Assembly (NCBI GenBank): GCA_019359235.1
Contig: JAHHHT010000015.1
Coordinates: 144,097-208,096, forward strand
DNA from: Oscillatoria princeps RMCB-10
GTDB taxonomy: Bacteria; Cyanobacteriota; Cyanobacteriia; Cyanobacteriales; Oscillatoriaceae
Direction of reading: 5' to 3'
DNA length: 64,000 nt
The first letter of the stretch is position 1. Every line of letters starts with the position of its first letter. Shown one piece after another: positions 18,181 through 28,205 of the stretch. The notes beneath the pieces were generated by a model that saw nothing but the letters and a program-made list of their open reading frames with translations, had not been told where the DNA came from and ran no database searches. The translations under genes were made by a program, and so were the position numbers.

Positions 18181-20904
18181 GTGTCTGTTGCAGCAAGATT
18201 TCAGCGAAGCCTTGCCAGCAACGCCATCATCCATTGTGTGCCAGCCGTGCCCCAGAACCTCCAAGAGCAAGAGCTAAACCTGAACACACTCTTTCCATTT
18301 GAGCTCGATAAGTTCCAGCTCGATGCGCTCGCCGCCCTGAATGCCGGTCGCTCGGTGGTCGTCTGCGCCCCCACCGGTGCCGGGAAAACCTTAATCGGGG
18401 AGTACGCCATTCACCGCGCTTTGGCTAGGAAACGGCGGGTGTTTTACACCACGCCCCTGAAAGCGCTTTCCAACCAAAAATTGCGCGACTTCCGGGAACA
18501 TTTCGGGGCAGACCGGGTGGGGCTAGTCACCGGCGACGTGTCAGTGAATCGGGACGCCCCCATCCTGGTGATGACGACGGAAATCTTCCGCAACATGCTC
18601 TACGGCACCCGCATCGGAGAGGTGGGCACCTCTCTAGCCGGTGTGGAAGCGGTGGTGCTCGACGAGTGCCACTACATGAACGACCGGCAGCGGGGTACGG
18701 TTTGGGAAGAGTCGATCATCTACTGCCCGCCTGACATTCAGCTGGTGGCCCTCTCGGCGACAGTGGCCAACAGCGCCCAGCTGACGGACTGGATCTCTCA
18801 GGTGCACGGGCCCACCGACCTGATCTACTCCGACTTCCGCCCAGTGCCCCTGGACTTTCACTTCTGCAGCCCCAAGGGGCTATTTCCCCTGCTCGACAGC
18901 AGCGGCAAAAAGATTAACGCCCTGCTCAAACCCAAGGGGGGGAAACCAAAAGGGGGGCGTCCGGAAGCCCCGAGCATGTCCTATGTGCTCTCTCAGCTGT
19001 GGCAGCGGGACATGCTGCCGGCCATCTACTTCATCTTCAGCCGCCGGGGCTGCGATAGAGCCGTCGCGGATTGCGAAAATCTCACCCTGATCAGCGAGCG
19101 AGAAGCCCGAGAGCTCCAGGTGCGGATTGAGGAGTTTTTGGCTCGCAACCCAGAAGCCGGTCGCGCCGGTCAGGTGGAGCCCCTCTACCGGGGAATTGCC
19201 GCTCACCACGCCGGCATTTTACCGGCTTGGAAGGGATTGGTGGAAGAACTGTTTCAAGAAGGGCTAATTAAGGTGGTGTTCGCCACGGAAACCCTGGCGG
19301 CGGGGATTAACATGCCCGCCCGCACCACGGTGATTTCCAGCCTGTCCAAGCGCACGGACGACGGGCACCGGCTGCTGAAAGCTTCCGAGTTCCTGCAAAT
19401 GGCGGGGCGAGCGGGCCGGCGGGGCATGGACGAGCTTGGCCATGTGGTGACGGTGCAGACTCCCTTTGAAGGCGCTAAGGAGGCGGCGTATTTGGCCACT
19501 GCCGGTGCTGACCCGCTGGTGAGCCAGTTCGCCCCCAGCTACGGCATGGTGCTGAATTTGCTGCAAAAACACACGGTCGAGGAAGCCAAGAATCTGGTGG
19601 AGCGCAGCTTTGGCCAGTATCTGGCTTCCCTGTCCCTGCGCCCCATGCACGAGAAGATCGCGGCGCTGAAGCTGGAACTGGCTCAAGTGCGAGAGCTCCT
19701 CGCCGTCGCCGACGAGAATCTCATAGCCCGCTATGAGAAATTGTACGAACGGCTGAAAACTGAAAGGCAGCTGCTGAAAACTTTGCAGGAGCAAGCGACG
19801 CAGGTGTCGGCGAGTGAGATATCGGTGGCCTTGCCGTACACGATGCCGGGGACGGTTCTCCGACTCAAGGGCAAGCACATCCGCTACAGCGAGCCGCTGA
19901 CGGCTGTGCTGGTGACTCGGGTGCCCGGGCCTGGCCAGTCGCCTCATTTGGTCTGCTTGGGACAGGATAACCGCTGGTATGTGTGCACCGGCATTGATGT
20001 TGTGGGCCTGCATCCGGAGCTGCCCCGCGTGCAAGGGGTGCAGCGGCTGGAGTCACTGCCGGCAGACATGCCGCTGAAGCCGGGAGCCAGCCGCCAGGGA
20101 ACAGATGCGACGGCGGCAATTGCCTGCCTGATTCCGAGCCCATCAGCGGCGGACGAGGCTCCGGAAGTGATCGCCCAGATGCAGCGTGCCGAAGCGGTGC
20201 GGCAGCAGCTGGAGTCTCACCCGCTGCACCAGTGGGGGGAACCGGCAGCCCTGCTCAAGCGGCACCGGCGAGCGGCGGCGCTGCAAGAAGAAATCGAGAA
20301 GTGCTCCGCTCGGCTGCAGGAGCAGTCCCAGCGCCACTGGGAGGAATTTATCGACTTGATTAAGATTTTGCAGCATTTTGGCGGTTTGGAGGATTTGACG
20401 CCCACTCCGCTCGGGGAATCTGCTGCAGCGATTCGCGGCGATAATGAACTGTGGCTGGGGCTGGCGCTGAGGTCTGGGGAATTTAACGAGCTTGACCCCC
20501 ACCACTTGGCCGCTGCCTGCGCGGCTCTGGTGACGGAGGTGTCCCGACCGGACAGCTGGGCGGGATATGACCTCTCTCCGGAAGTGGAGGGGGCTTTGGA
20601 GAATTTGCGGGGCGTGCGCCGAGCTCTGTTCCAGCTGCAGCGACGCCATCGCGTGGCGCTGCCGGTGTGGCTGGAGGTGGATTTAATTTCTCTGGTGGAG
20701 CAGTGGGCTCTGGGTGTCGAATGGGTGGATCTGTGCGAGAACACCAGTTTGGATGAGGGGGATGTCGTGCGCATACTCCGCCGCACCCTCGATTTTCTCT
20801 CTCAGATACCCCATGTGCCGAATATCGCGGAGTCGTTGAAGCTCAACGCCTGTCGCGCCATGCAGCTGATTGACCGGTTCCCGGTTAATGAGATCCTCGA
20901 TTAG
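18181..20904 (+). CDS. Ski2/Mtr4-like DEAD/DECH-box RNA helicase
   Basis: A protein of up to 907 residues. Walker A is CAPTGAGKT (about residue 62), the box II motif is DECH (VVLDECHYMND, about 157), motif III is LSATVANS, and motif VI is QMAGRAGRRGMD (about 402). FATETLAAGINMPARTTVI is the typical Ski2-like motif V region. The C-terminal third (about 720-905) fits the DSHCT domain. Cyanobacterial members are probable ATP-dependent RNA helicases of uncertain target. The start is uncertain: GTG at 18181 gives the full length, but in-frame GTGs at 18238 and 18247 lie closer to the conserved LFPFELDKFQ segment, and none has a clear Shine-Dalgarno. The gene stands alone between repeat-rich gaps. 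Confidence 0.9.
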   Translation: MSVAARFQRSLASNAIIHCVPAVPQNLQEQELNLNTLFPFELDKFQLDALAALNAGRSVVVCAPTGAGKTLIGEYAIHRALARKRRVFYTTPLKALSNQKLRDFREHFGADRVGLVTGDVSVNRDAPILVMTTEIFRNMLYGTRIGEVGTSLAGVEAVVLDECHYMNDRQRGTVWEESIIYCPPDIQLVALSATVANSAQLTDWISQVHGPTDLIYSDFRPVPLDFHFCSPKGLFPLLDSSGKKINALLKPKGGKPKGGRPEAPSMSYVLSQLWQRDMLPAIYFIFSRRGCDRAVADCENLTLISEREARELQVRIEEFLARNPEAGRAGQVEPLYRGIAAHHAGILPAWKGLVEELFQEGLIKVVFATETLAAGINMPARTTVISSLSKRTDDGHRLLKASEFLQMAGRAGRRGMDELGHVVTVQTPFEGAKEAAYLATAGADPLVSQFAPSYGMVLNLLQKHTVEEAKNLVERSFGQYLASLSLRPMHEKIAALKLELAQVRELLAVADENLIARYEKLYERLKTERQLLKTLQEQATQVSASEISVALPYTMPGTVLRLKGKHIRYSEPLTAVLVTRVPGPGQSPHLVCLGQDNRWYVCTGIDVVGLHPELPRVQGVQRLESLPADMPLKPGASRQGTDATAAIACLIPSPSAADEAPEVIAQMQRAEAVRQQLESHPLHQWGEPAALLKRHRRAAALQEEIEKCSARLQEQSQRHWEEFIDLIKILQHFGGLEDLTPTPLGESAAAIRGDNELWLGLALRSGEFNELDPHHLAAACAALVTEVSRPDSWAGYDLSPEVEGALENLRGVRRALFQLQRRHRVALPVWLEVDLISLVEQWALGVEWVDLCENTSLDEGDVVRILRRTLDFLSQIPHVPNIAESLKLNACRAMQLIDRFPVNEILD

Positions 20905-20945
20905 CAGTCGCGGGGTGCTAATCGAGGGCACCCCACGATTAGCAC
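20895..20945 (+). other. Two competing hairpins spanning the helicase stop codon
   Basis: cctcgattagca (20895-20906, containing the TAG stop) pairs perfectly with tgctaatcgagg (20916-20927). The same middle strand can instead pair through gtgctaatcg (20915-20924) with cgattagcac (20936-20945). There is no T-run, so it is either a factor-dependent 3' end or an RNA-stability element. Confidence 0.45.
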
Positions 20946-21311
20946 TCGCAGGCAGGGCCGGCTAGATGCTCTTGAGCGGAAGGCTAGCAATAGAAAATCT
21001 GGAATATATTTTTATTTGAACCGCAGATGGACGCCGATTGACGCCGATGGGCAAGATCTATTGTCTGCGTTTATCTATAACAAATACTAGAATAAATAAA
21101 ATCGGCGCAAAGGTCGGGCAGCTGCAGTGTTTCTGCGCTACAGCAAAGAAGCTCTGGGGAATAGGGGTGCGGAGTGAAAAAATGTTAAAACTTTTTGCAG
21201 GAATCCGAGGCACCCTCACCCCCACCCCGCTCCCCGCGCAAGGGGCTGGGGCTGGGGAGAGGGCGGTAATGCGCAACGCTGGGGGAGAAGGGGGAAAAGG
21301 AGAGGCATGAG
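20946..21311. other. Gene-free stretch before the large sensor kinase
   Basis: No gene seen. Bases 21209-21266 carry the GC-rich caccctcaccccc...ggggctggggagaggg palindromic repeat common in cyanobacterial intergenic DNA. AAGGAG at 21297-21302 is the ribosome site of the kinase. Confidence 0.5.
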
Positions 21312-24300
21312 ATGGTAGAATTTTGGCAAAGCTTTTTTGGATCAGATCCTTTCATACCGCACGGGCACTGTTACCTGTGGAAGCCAGACTTGGTTTCCCT
21401 CCATATCGCATCAGATTCTCTGATTGCCCTCGCGTATTACTCGATTCCCATCGCCCTCGTGTATTTCGTCCACAAGCGGCGGGACTTGCCGCACCCCTGG
21501 ATATTGCTGTTATTTGGACTCTTCATTATCTCCTGCGGCACAACCCACCTGATGGAGATTTGGACGCTGTGGCACCCCATTTACTGGACTGCCGGTTGGC
21601 TGAAAGCGTTTACGGCTTTTGTCTCCGTGCTGGCGGCGGCGCTCCTGGTGCCGCTGATTCCGCAAGCGCTGGCGCTATCGAGCCCGGCACAGCTGGAAGC
21701 CGCCAACCGCCAGCTGGAAGCGGAAATCAGGGATCGCCGGCGCGTGGGGGAAACGCTGCGGAAATCGCAACAGATGCTGCAGCTGGTGATGGACAATATC
21801 CCGCAGTACATCTTTTGGAAGGACAGGCATTCAGTTTACCTGGGCTGCAATGTCGCCTTCGCGGGAGTGGCGGGTTTGAAAAATCCACAGGAGATCGCAG
21901 GCAAAACAGATTACGACTTGCCGTGGACGAAAGAGCAAACAGAATTCTTTCGCTCCTGCGATGCCAGAATCATGGGAACAGATAAACCTGAAGCTCATAT
22001 CATTGAACCGGCACTTCTGGCGGATGGCAAACAGGCTTGGTTTGAAACTAACAAAATCCCGCTGCACGATTCAGAAGGAACCGTAGTGGGCATCCTCGGC
22101 ACAATTGAAGACATTACCCACCGCCTGCGCTCTGAGGAGGAGCTGCGCAAGATGCGGGAGCGGTTCGAGCTGGCAGTGCGAGGCTCCAGAGACGGGTTGT
22201 GGGACTGGGATATTCAAACCAACGACGTCTATTTTTCGCCGCGCTGGAAGAATATGCTCGGCTTTGAGGACTGGGAGCTGCAAAATACTTTTGACGAGTG
22301 GGAAAAACGGATACATCCCGACGATATTGACCGAGTGCTAGCCAGTGTCCAAGCCTGTTTGTCAGGTTTGACCCCTTATTTGGAAGTGGAGTACCGTTTG
22401 CGGCACAAAGATGGCTCCTCCCGCTGGATTTTCGGGCGGGGTGCGGTGCTTTTTGATGCCACCGGCAAGCCTTACCGGATGGCCGGCTCGCACACGGATA
22501 TAACCGAGCGGGTGCGTGCTGAGTCAGCGCTGCGAAACTCGGAAGCTGAGCTGCGGGCTTTGTTTGCAGCGATGACAGATGTTATCATTGTTCTTGACGC
22601 AAAGGGGCGCTATCTCAAAATTGCCCCGACAAATCCCCAACTGCTGTACAAACCCCCGGCAGAACTGATTGGCAAAACACTGCACGAGGTTTTGCCGGCA
22701 GCACAAGCTGATTCTTTTTTGGGCTGCATCCAGCAAGCTTTGGACGCCAAGCAAACCGTTAATGTGGAATACAGTTTGCCCATCGGCGGCACCGAAGAGT
22801 GGTTTGCCAGTTGCGTGTCGCCCATGACTGAGGACACTGTTATTTGGGTGGCGCGGGACATCACGGAGCGCGTCCGGGCAGAGTCAGCGCTGAAAAAGAC
22901 TTTGGAAGAGTTAGAAATTCGCGTGGGGGAGCGCACAGCCCAATTAAGGCAAGCTAACGAGCAATTGCACGAGGAGATTGCTGAGCGCGTCTGTGCGGAA
23001 GAGGCGCTGCGAACTGCTAATCAAACGTTGCAAACCCTGATCCAAGCTTCGCCTTTGGCGATTGCGACTCTCAGTACGGAGGGCAGTGTGACGCTGTGGA
23101 ACCCAGCGGCTGAGCGGCTTTTTGGCTGGAGGGAACAAGAGGTTTTGGGCAAGCCTCTTCCCATTATTCCTGCTGGCGGAGAGCCGCAGTTCCGCGCCAT
23201 TATTCAGGCTGAGATGGAGGGCAAGGAACTGACGGGCTTGGAATTGCGCCGGCAGCGGAAAGATGGCTCACCGGTCGATGTCAGCCTCTGGACAGCCCCG
23301 CTGTTTGATGGCAGTGGCGCTGTCACCGGCACTATCGGTTTATTCGTTGACATCAGCGACCGAGTGCGGGCTGAGGCGGCGCTGCGGGAGAGCCAACAGC
23401 TGCTGCAGGCGATTCTGGATTTCTCGCCAACAGCTATTTATATTAAGGACAATCTTGGCCGCTATATTTTGATGAACCGGAAGTACGCAACCCAGCTCGG
23501 TTTAAATCCAGAATTTGTCAAAGGGAAGACTGATGGCGAGCTTTTTTCTCGTGAGGTGGCGGAGGCATTTCGGGCGAACGATCTCAAGGTGCGGCAAAGC
23601 GGACAGCCTTTGGAGATGGAAGAAGTTGTCCCGCACTATGACGGTGCGCACACCTATCTGTCGGTGAAGTTCCCTCTCTACGACTGTGCCGGTATTCCCT
23701 ACGCGCTCTGCAGCATCTCCACAGACATCACGGAACGCAAGAGGGCGGACGAGGAAAAGCAAAAGTTTGTCTCTCTGATTGCCAACAGTAACGATTTTAT
23801 TGCGATGGCGTCCCTGTCAGGGAAACCGATATTTATTAACGAAGCCGGACGCCAATTGCTCGGCTTGGGCATTTCGGAAGATATGTCGCCCAATAATATT
23901 GCGGAATTTTTTCCGGTTGAAGCTCGGATAAATTTGCAACAAATCGCTCTGCCGGCGGTGATGCAGCAAGGATTCTGGGAAGGCGAAACTCAATTGCTTA
24001 ACTTGAAAAACGGCCAGCCATTTGACGCGCACATGACTTTATTCACCGTGAAGCACCCGGAAACAGGCTTGCCAATGTGTCTGGCAACGGTTTCCCGAGA
24101 CATTACCGAGCGCAAGCAGGCAGAAAAGGCGCTCACAGAAAGCTATATCCTGCTGCGTTCCGTGATTGAAAGCACAGCCGATCCGGTTTTTGTTAAGGAT
24201 CTTCAGGGACGCTATGTGACGGTCAACGGCGCATGTGTCCCCATTTTTGGCAAGCCGGTCGAGGAAATTATTGGCAAGGATGACACGGAATTGCAGCCGG

Positions 24301-26786
24301 CTGAGATCGCGCGTCAGATCTGGGAAACTGACCGCCGCATCATGACGGTGGGCGCAACGGAGATTCTCGAAGAACTTGTCACAGCACCGGAGATGACGCG
24401 AACGTATCTGTCAACGAAAAGCCCCTGGCGCGACAGTGAGGGAAACATCATTGGTTTGATTGGCATAGCCCGTGACATTAGCGAGCGCAAGCAACAAGAA
24501 GAGGCGCTGCGGCGCAGTGAGGCGCGGTATCGCTCTCTGGTTGTTGCCAGTTCCCAGATTGTCTGGCTCAACAATGCTGAAGGACTGGCTGTTGACATGC
24601 CGGAGTGGGGGGCTTATACGGGTCAGAGCAAGGAAGAACTCGCAGGTTGGGGCTGGTTAAATGCGATTCACCCCGACGATCGCCAGCGCACGGCTAATGC
24701 TTGGTCACTAGCAGTTGCAACGAAAAGTCTGTATGAAACTGAGTGCCGCATTCGCTCGAAGAATGGCCACTACCGCTATTTCTATATTCGTGGCGTTCCC
24801 GTGCTAGCAGAAGATGGCAGCATCCGCGAGTGGGTGGGCGTCTGCACGGACATCCACGACCGCAAGCTGGCTGAGTCTGAACAGCAAAAGTTGATAGCTC
24901 TTGTGGAAAGCAGCTCCGACTTCATTGCTCTAGCTACACTTGAGGGTGAGGTTTTGTTTCTCAATGAAGCCGGTCAAAAGCTGGTAGGGATGTCAGGGAT
25001 GGAACAAGTCAAGCAAACGCCGATACCTGACTATTTTATGCCGGACGACTTGCCGGTGCTGCAAGAGCGCATTTGGCCGGCTCTTGCCGAAACTGGTCGC
25101 TGGGAGGGAGAGGTTCGCTTCCGGCACTTCAAGACGAATCTGCCGGTGCCGGTCTATTATAACGTCTTTACTGTTAAAGACTCGCAGACAGGTGAGCCCA
25201 TAGCTTTAGCCACTGTCACGAAAGATTTTACGGAGCGCAAGCGAGCGGAGTCGGAACTGCGGCAAAGTGAAGCGCGATTCCGAGAATTAGCAACTCGGGA
25301 GGCGCTGCTCAACCGGCTCGCCAGCCAGATTCGCGCTTCTCTCGACCTGGATACGATTCTGGAAACTGCAGTGCGGGAGATCTATCACTTGCTGCAGCTC
25401 GACCGCTGTAAGTTTATCTGGTATCTCCCCGACGCACAACCGCCGGTTTGGAATGTCGTGCATGAAGCTAAGACACCCGAGCTGTTCTCACTTTTGGGTT
25501 CCTATCCGCTTGAGGCGACGTCTTCTCTAGCCCAAAAGCTCTCCAACTTGGAAATCTACCGATTTGACGATATTGAAAGTGTGTCTGACCTAAAAGAGCG
25601 GCAGTTTTTTCAGGCTAAGGGATACAGGGCTCTCGTGGATTTGCCTATTCCAACGCGCCGGGGTGCGCTCGGTGTCATCGGCTGCATTCAATCCACTCAC
25701 CCCCGCGACTGGCGCGAGGATGAAGTGGAATTGCTGCAGGCGGTTTGCAATCAATTGGCCATTGCAATCGACCAAGCGCAACTCTACGAGCAAAGCCGCA
25801 CTGCAGCAGAAATAGCCGAAACTAAAGCCCGCGAGCTCGAACAAGCTCTGAGCGAGCTAAAACAGACTCAAGCCCAACTCGTTCAAAGCGAAAAGATGTC
25901 CAGTCTGGGGCAGCTGGTTGCTGGGGTGGCTCACGAAATTAACAATCCGGTTAATTTCATCTACGGCAATATTACCCCCGCCAAGGAATATGCCGAAGAC
26001 TTGCTGAATCTGCTGCAACTCTACCAGGAGTCCTATCCCCATCCCGCACCGGCTATTCAAAAGGAGATGGAGGCGATTGACCTCGATTTCATTAAGGAAG
26101 ACTTGCGAAAAATTCTGAATTCGATGAAGGTGGGAGCCGACCGCATCCGCCAGATTGTCGTTTCGCTGCGCACGTTCTCGCGGCTGGATGAAGCGGATAT
26201 GAAGGCGGTTGACATTCACGAGGGGATTGACAGCACTCTGCTGATCCTGCAAAGCCGTCTGAAAGCTAAACCAAACGGGCCGGCTATCCAGGTGTTGAAA
26301 GAGTACGGCGACCTGCCCAAAGTCGAGTGCTATGCTGGTCAGCTCAATCAGGTGTTTATGAATATTCTGACTAATGCGATTGACGCTTTGGAAGAAGGGC
26401 ACAGGGCATTGGGCACTGGGGGTGCGGGAGAACCGCAATACGTCACGCCCCATACCCAATCCCCAATCCCCACGATTCGGATTCGCACCGAGGTGGGGCG
26501 TGGGGGAAAAGAGCAATCACCCATGCCCCATGCCCAATGCCCCATGCCCAATTCCCATGTTCTTATAGCGATTGCTGATAACGGTCCCGGGATGACGGAG
26601 GAGGTGCGCCGCCGGCTTTTCGATCCTTTCTTTACGACTAAACCTGTCGGTTCCGGTACAGGGCTTGGAATGTCGATTACCTACCAGATTGTGGACAAGC
26701 ATGGCGGTCAGTTGCAGTGCTTTTCAGCCCCCGGTGAGGGCACGGAGTTCTTGATTTGGATTCCGATTCAGCAGGCAAAAAGGTAG
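21312..26786 (+). CDS. Ethylene-receptor-like multi-PAS GAF sensor histidine kinase
   Basis: An 1824-residue membrane sensor kinase. Residues 30-115 form three helices matching the ethylene-binding domain: [20 protein letters not shown] carries D35 and Y42 (ETR1 Asp25, Tyr32), and [14 protein letters not shown] carries C75 and H79 (ETR1 Cys65, His69), the copper ligands. The ETR1 Glu38 position is Ala48. Nine PAS domains follow, starting near 145, 275, 406, 565, 690, 815, 942, 1065 and 1190, most closing with DITER/DISER linkers. A GAF domain spans about 1325-1480, and the H-box [12 protein letters not shown] lies near 1540. The HATPase domain has IADNGPGM and GTGLGMS. Two repeat-encoded insertions interrupt the ATPase domain. 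No response regulator is adjacent, so the phospho-acceptor is elsewhere. The start ATG follows AAGGAG. Confidence 0.9.
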   Translation: MVEFWQSFFGSDPFIPHGHCYLWKPDLVSLHIASDSLIALAYYSIPIALVYFVHKRRDLPHPWILLLFGLFIISCGTTHLMEIWTLWHPIYWTAGWLKAFTAFVSVLAAALLVPLIPQALALSSPAQLEAANRQLEAEIRDRRRVGETLRKSQQMLQLVMDNIPQYIFWKDRHSVYLGCNVAFAGVAGLKNPQEIAGKTDYDLPWTKEQTEFFRSCDARIMGTDKPEAHIIEPALLADGKQAWFETNKIPLHDSEGTVVGILGTIEDITHRLRSEEELRKMRERFELAVRGSRDGLWDWDIQTNDVYFSPRWKNMLGFEDWELQNTFDEWEKRIHPDDIDRVLASVQACLSGLTPYLEVEYRLRHKDGSSRWIFGRGAVLFDATGKPYRMAGSHTDITERVRAESALRNSEAELRALFAAMTDVIIVLDAKGRYLKIAPTNPQLLYKPPAELIGKTLHEVLPAAQADSFLGCIQQALDAKQTVNVEYSLPIGGTEEWFASCVSPMTEDTVIWVARDITERVRAESALKKTLEELEIRVGERTAQLRQANEQLHEEIAERVCAEEALRTANQTLQTLIQASPLAIATLSTEGSVTLWNPAAERLFGWREQEVLGKPLPIIPAGGEPQFRAIIQAEMEGKELTGLELRRQRKDGSPVDVSLWTAPLFDGSGAVTGTIGLFVDISDRVRAEAALRESQQLLQAILDFSPTAIYIKDNLGRYILMNRKYATQLGLNPEFVKGKTDGELFSREVAEAFRANDLKVRQSGQPLEMEEVVPHYDGAHTYLSVKFPLYDCAGIPYALCSISTDITERKRADEEKQKFVSLIANSNDFIAMASLSGKPIFINEAGRQLLGLGISEDMSPNNIAEFFPVEARINLQQIALPAVMQQGFWEGETQLLNLKNGQPFDAHMTLFTVKHPETGLPMCLATVSRDITERKQAEKALTESYILLRSVIESTADPVFVKDLQGRYVTVNGACVPIFGKPVEEIIGKDDTELQPAEIARQIWETDRRIMTVGATEILEELVTAPEMTRTYLSTKSPWRDSEGNIIGLIGIARDISERKQQEEALRRSEARYRSLVVASSQIVWLNNAEGLAVDMPEWGAYTGQSKEELAGWGWLNAIHPDDRQRTANAWSLAVATKSLYETECRIRSKNGHYRYFYIRGVPVLAEDGSIREWVGVCTDIHDRKLAESEQQKLIALVESSSDFIALATLEGEVLFLNEAGQKLVGMSGMEQVKQTPIPDYFMPDDLPVLQERIWPALAETGRWEGEVRFRHFKTNLPVPVYYNVFTVKDSQTGEPIALATVTKDFTERKRAESELRQSEARFRELATREALLNRLASQIRASLDLDTILETAVREIYHLLQLDRCKFIWYLPDAQPPVWNVVHEAKTPELFSLLGSYPLEATSSLAQKLSNLEIYRFDDIESVSDLKERQFFQAKGYRALVDLPIPTRRGALGVIGCIQSTHPRDWREDEVELLQAVCNQLAIAIDQAQLYEQSRTAAEIAETKARELEQALSELKQTQAQLVQSEKMSSLGQLVAGVAHEINNPVNFIYGNITPAKEYAEDLLNLLQLYQESYPHPAPAIQKEMEAIDLDFIKEDLRKILNSMKVGADRIRQIVVSLRTFSRLDEADMKAVDIHEGIDSTLLILQSRLKAKPNGPAIQVLKEYGDLPKVECYAGQLNQVFMNILTNAIDALEEGHRALGTGGAGEPQYVTPHTQSPIPTIRIRTEVGRGGKEQSPMPHAQCPMPNSHVLIAIADNGPGMTEEVRRRLFDPFFTTKPVGSGTGLGMSITYQIVDKHGGQLQCFSAPGEGTEFLIWIPIQQAKR
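26397..26562. repeat. Intergenic-type repeats inserted in frame in the kinase ATPase domain
   Basis: Two low-complexity inserts flank the conserved TIRIRTE strand: one is about 26397-26467 (gggcattgggcactgg... and cccaatccccaatcccc), the other about 26500-26562 (ccatgccccatgcccaatgcc units). They encode [10 protein letters not shown]...-type and [16 protein letters not shown] residues. The sister kinase at 33723 lacks comparable low-complexity sequence here and goes almost directly from DALEE to TIRIRTE to IADNGPGM. Parts of the two inserts are reverse complements (gggcattgggca versus tgcccaatgccc). Confidence 0.7.
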
Positions 26787-26795
26787 CCGCGCATA

Positions 26796-26828
26796 AGAAA
26801 CCCGGTTTCTTAAAGAAACCGGGTTTCT
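26796..26828. repeat. AGAAACCCGGTTTCT-family double palindrome
   Basis: Full copy agaaacccggtttctt-aa-agaaaccgggtttct, ten bases after the kinase stop codon. Confidence 0.75.
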
Positions 26829-26881
26829 CAGCCCCCCACCCCCAACCCTCTCGCCGCACGCGGGAAGGGGGCGACCGCAGG

Positions 26882-26912
26882 GTGCCCTCCCTCAAGGGAG
26901 GGCACTTTATTT
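26882..26912 (+). terminator. Probable rho-independent terminator after the sensor kinase
   Basis: A GC-rich 10-bp stem gtgccctccc (26882-26891) with gggagggcac (26896-26905), tetraloop tcaa, followed by tttatttc. It lies about 100 bases past the kinase stop. The T-tract is short and broken, so efficiency is uncertain. Confidence 0.5.
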
Positions 26913-27086
26913 CTAGTTTGGCTGTAGCGGAACGCACCCTACTTGTGAATTGCCGCAAGCGTTGCAGCTCCCCAGGCGCATCGCGCTTGGGAACAGCCAC
27001 GGTAAAATGGCGTCACTACAAGATGTTAAACCCTGTCCCCGGACTGGGGAGTGACAGCCGTTTACAAAAATTTACTTTTGATTGAT

Positions 27087-27349
27087 TTAACTCGCTCGTT
27101 GCCTGAGGTAAAATGAAGCAACGATTGAGTTAACGACCGTCAGAGCGGCCAAACTAAGAGGCGCGACTCGCTTCAAGGCGCGGGCGCGTTGGGTTTCTGA
27201 AGGAAAAGTTTACGTCCGAGAAGCCGGTTGAAAGACTGGGATAGCAGACCGGCCTTACAGGCACAAGGATTGCTTTCGGAAACCTCTGAAAGCGGATATC
27301 TGGCTTAAAGGTCAGAGAATCCCATCCTTTCGCAGGGTGGGAGTGTCAA
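27087..27349 (+). mobile_element. Orphan IS200/IS605-like remnant with right-end hairpin (possible omegaRNA-type sequence)
   Basis: The right boundary is a hairpin cccatcct (27321-27328) / agggtggg (27334-27341) followed by agtgtcaa (27342-27349). This agaatccc-hairpin-gggagtgtcaa pattern is what I associate with right ends of cyanobacterial IS605/tnpB elements. On the left, ttaactcgctcgttgc (27087-27102) pairs with gcaacgattgagttaa (27118-27133) with two mismatches, directly after TTGAT (27082-27086), the same pentamer as the ISDra2 target motif. No tnpA or tnpB reading frame lies between them, so it would be a non-autonomous or deletion derivative. The right end is better supported than the left. 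Confidence 0.45.
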
Positions 27350-27366
27350 ATTCATTAGGCACCATC

Positions 27367-27936
27367 ATGGCTTATATATTTAACGCGGGCGCGGGCCATC
27401 AGGTAATTGTGGAAAATCAGGGGCAGCAGACTGCGGTCGCCACGGTCAGCAGCAGCCCCGGACAGCAGCAAAGCCAGCGCACCAGCTTTACCACCGGCAC
27501 TTGGACGGCACCCCCCGCCGCGTTCCGCACGCCCGCCGGCATCGTCTTGCAAATTACTGCAGCACAAGGGCAGCATTTTGTCAATATCGCAGCCACCGGC
27601 ATCAGCACGGTGAGTGAAGCGCCCAACCTGGCTCTGGCGGAAGAGTTGCCGGCGCAGCAAGGCGGGATGCCGGCGGTGCGGGCAATGGAACCGATGAAAC
27701 CGATGGAACCCATGAAACCGATGGAACCCATGAAACCGATTTCGCCGGTGGAACCCATGAAGATGGGGGATATGGAAATGCGGATGAACCCAATGGAGAT
27801 GCGCATGGGCAATATGTCGATCAGCCTGGGGAATCCGCTTTCCGCCGGTGCCGGCAAGAATTTCTGTCCGCAATGCGGCGCTGCAGTCGAACCGAGCGCT
27901 CGCTTCTGCACTAGCTGCGGGCACCGTTTAATTTAA
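27367..27936 (+). CDS. Zinc-ribbon protein with Met-Pro-Lys repeats
   Basis: A 189-residue protein in three parts. Residues 1-95 form a beta-rich N-terminal region (MAYIFNAGAGHQVIVENQGQQTAV). Residues about 105-152 form a methionine-rich low-complexity stretch with tandem MEPMKP hexapeptides, then MEMRMNPMEMRMGNM. The C-terminal zinc ribbon has FCPQCG...RFCTSCGHRLI, with two CxxC pairs 13 residues apart. No signal peptide is seen. The ATG at 27367 is chosen over an upstream in-frame GTG (27337) that lies inside the IS605-like end. There is no clear Shine-Dalgarno, so translation may depend on the RNA structure upstream. The Met tract could bind a soft metal, but function is unknown. Confidence 0.75.
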   Translation: MAYIFNAGAGHQVIVENQGQQTAVATVSSSPGQQQSQRTSFTTGTWTAPPAAFRTPAGIVLQITAAQGQHFVNIAATGISTVSEAPNLALAEELPAQQGGMPAVRAMEPMKPMEPMKPMEPMKPISPVEPMKMGDMEMRMNPMEMRMGNMSISLGNPLSAGAGKNFCPQCGAAVEPSARFCTSCGHRLI

Positions 27937-27959
27937 TTCTGAATTGGGAATTTGGAATT

Positions 27960-28148
27960 GCCAATGGGTAGGGGCGGGTTCACCCCAGATATCTGCCGGT
28001 GGCTTCGGATATTTAGCTGCCCCGCCCCTGCGGGCACCAAAGGAGGCAGAGGCTCCCAATCAGGATGCCGGCAAAAATAAACGGAACATCCAGAAACAGC
28101 ATCAAAAAACATCAAGAAACCAGGTTTCTTAAAGTTTCCTGGTTTCTG
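27960..28148. repeat. Intergenic repeats between zinc-ribbon and transglutaminase genes
   Basis: A GGGGCGGGTTCACCCC...AGATATCTGCC...GCCCCGCCCC inverted repeat (about 27969-28027), related to one near 14488, and an AGAAACCAGGTTTCTT hairpin near 28113-28147. Confidence 0.6.
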
Positions 28149-28205
28149 GCCGGTGGAATTAGCTGATAAACAGCGCTAAAGCGCTGATTGCAAACAAACA
28201 CTTGT

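Noticed and set aside
27355..27924. Minus-strand frame rich in His/Phe/Arg opposite the zinc-ribbon gene
   Set aside because: The sense strand has a CxxC zinc ribbon and ordered repeats; the His-rich reading is the complement of Met/Pro codons.
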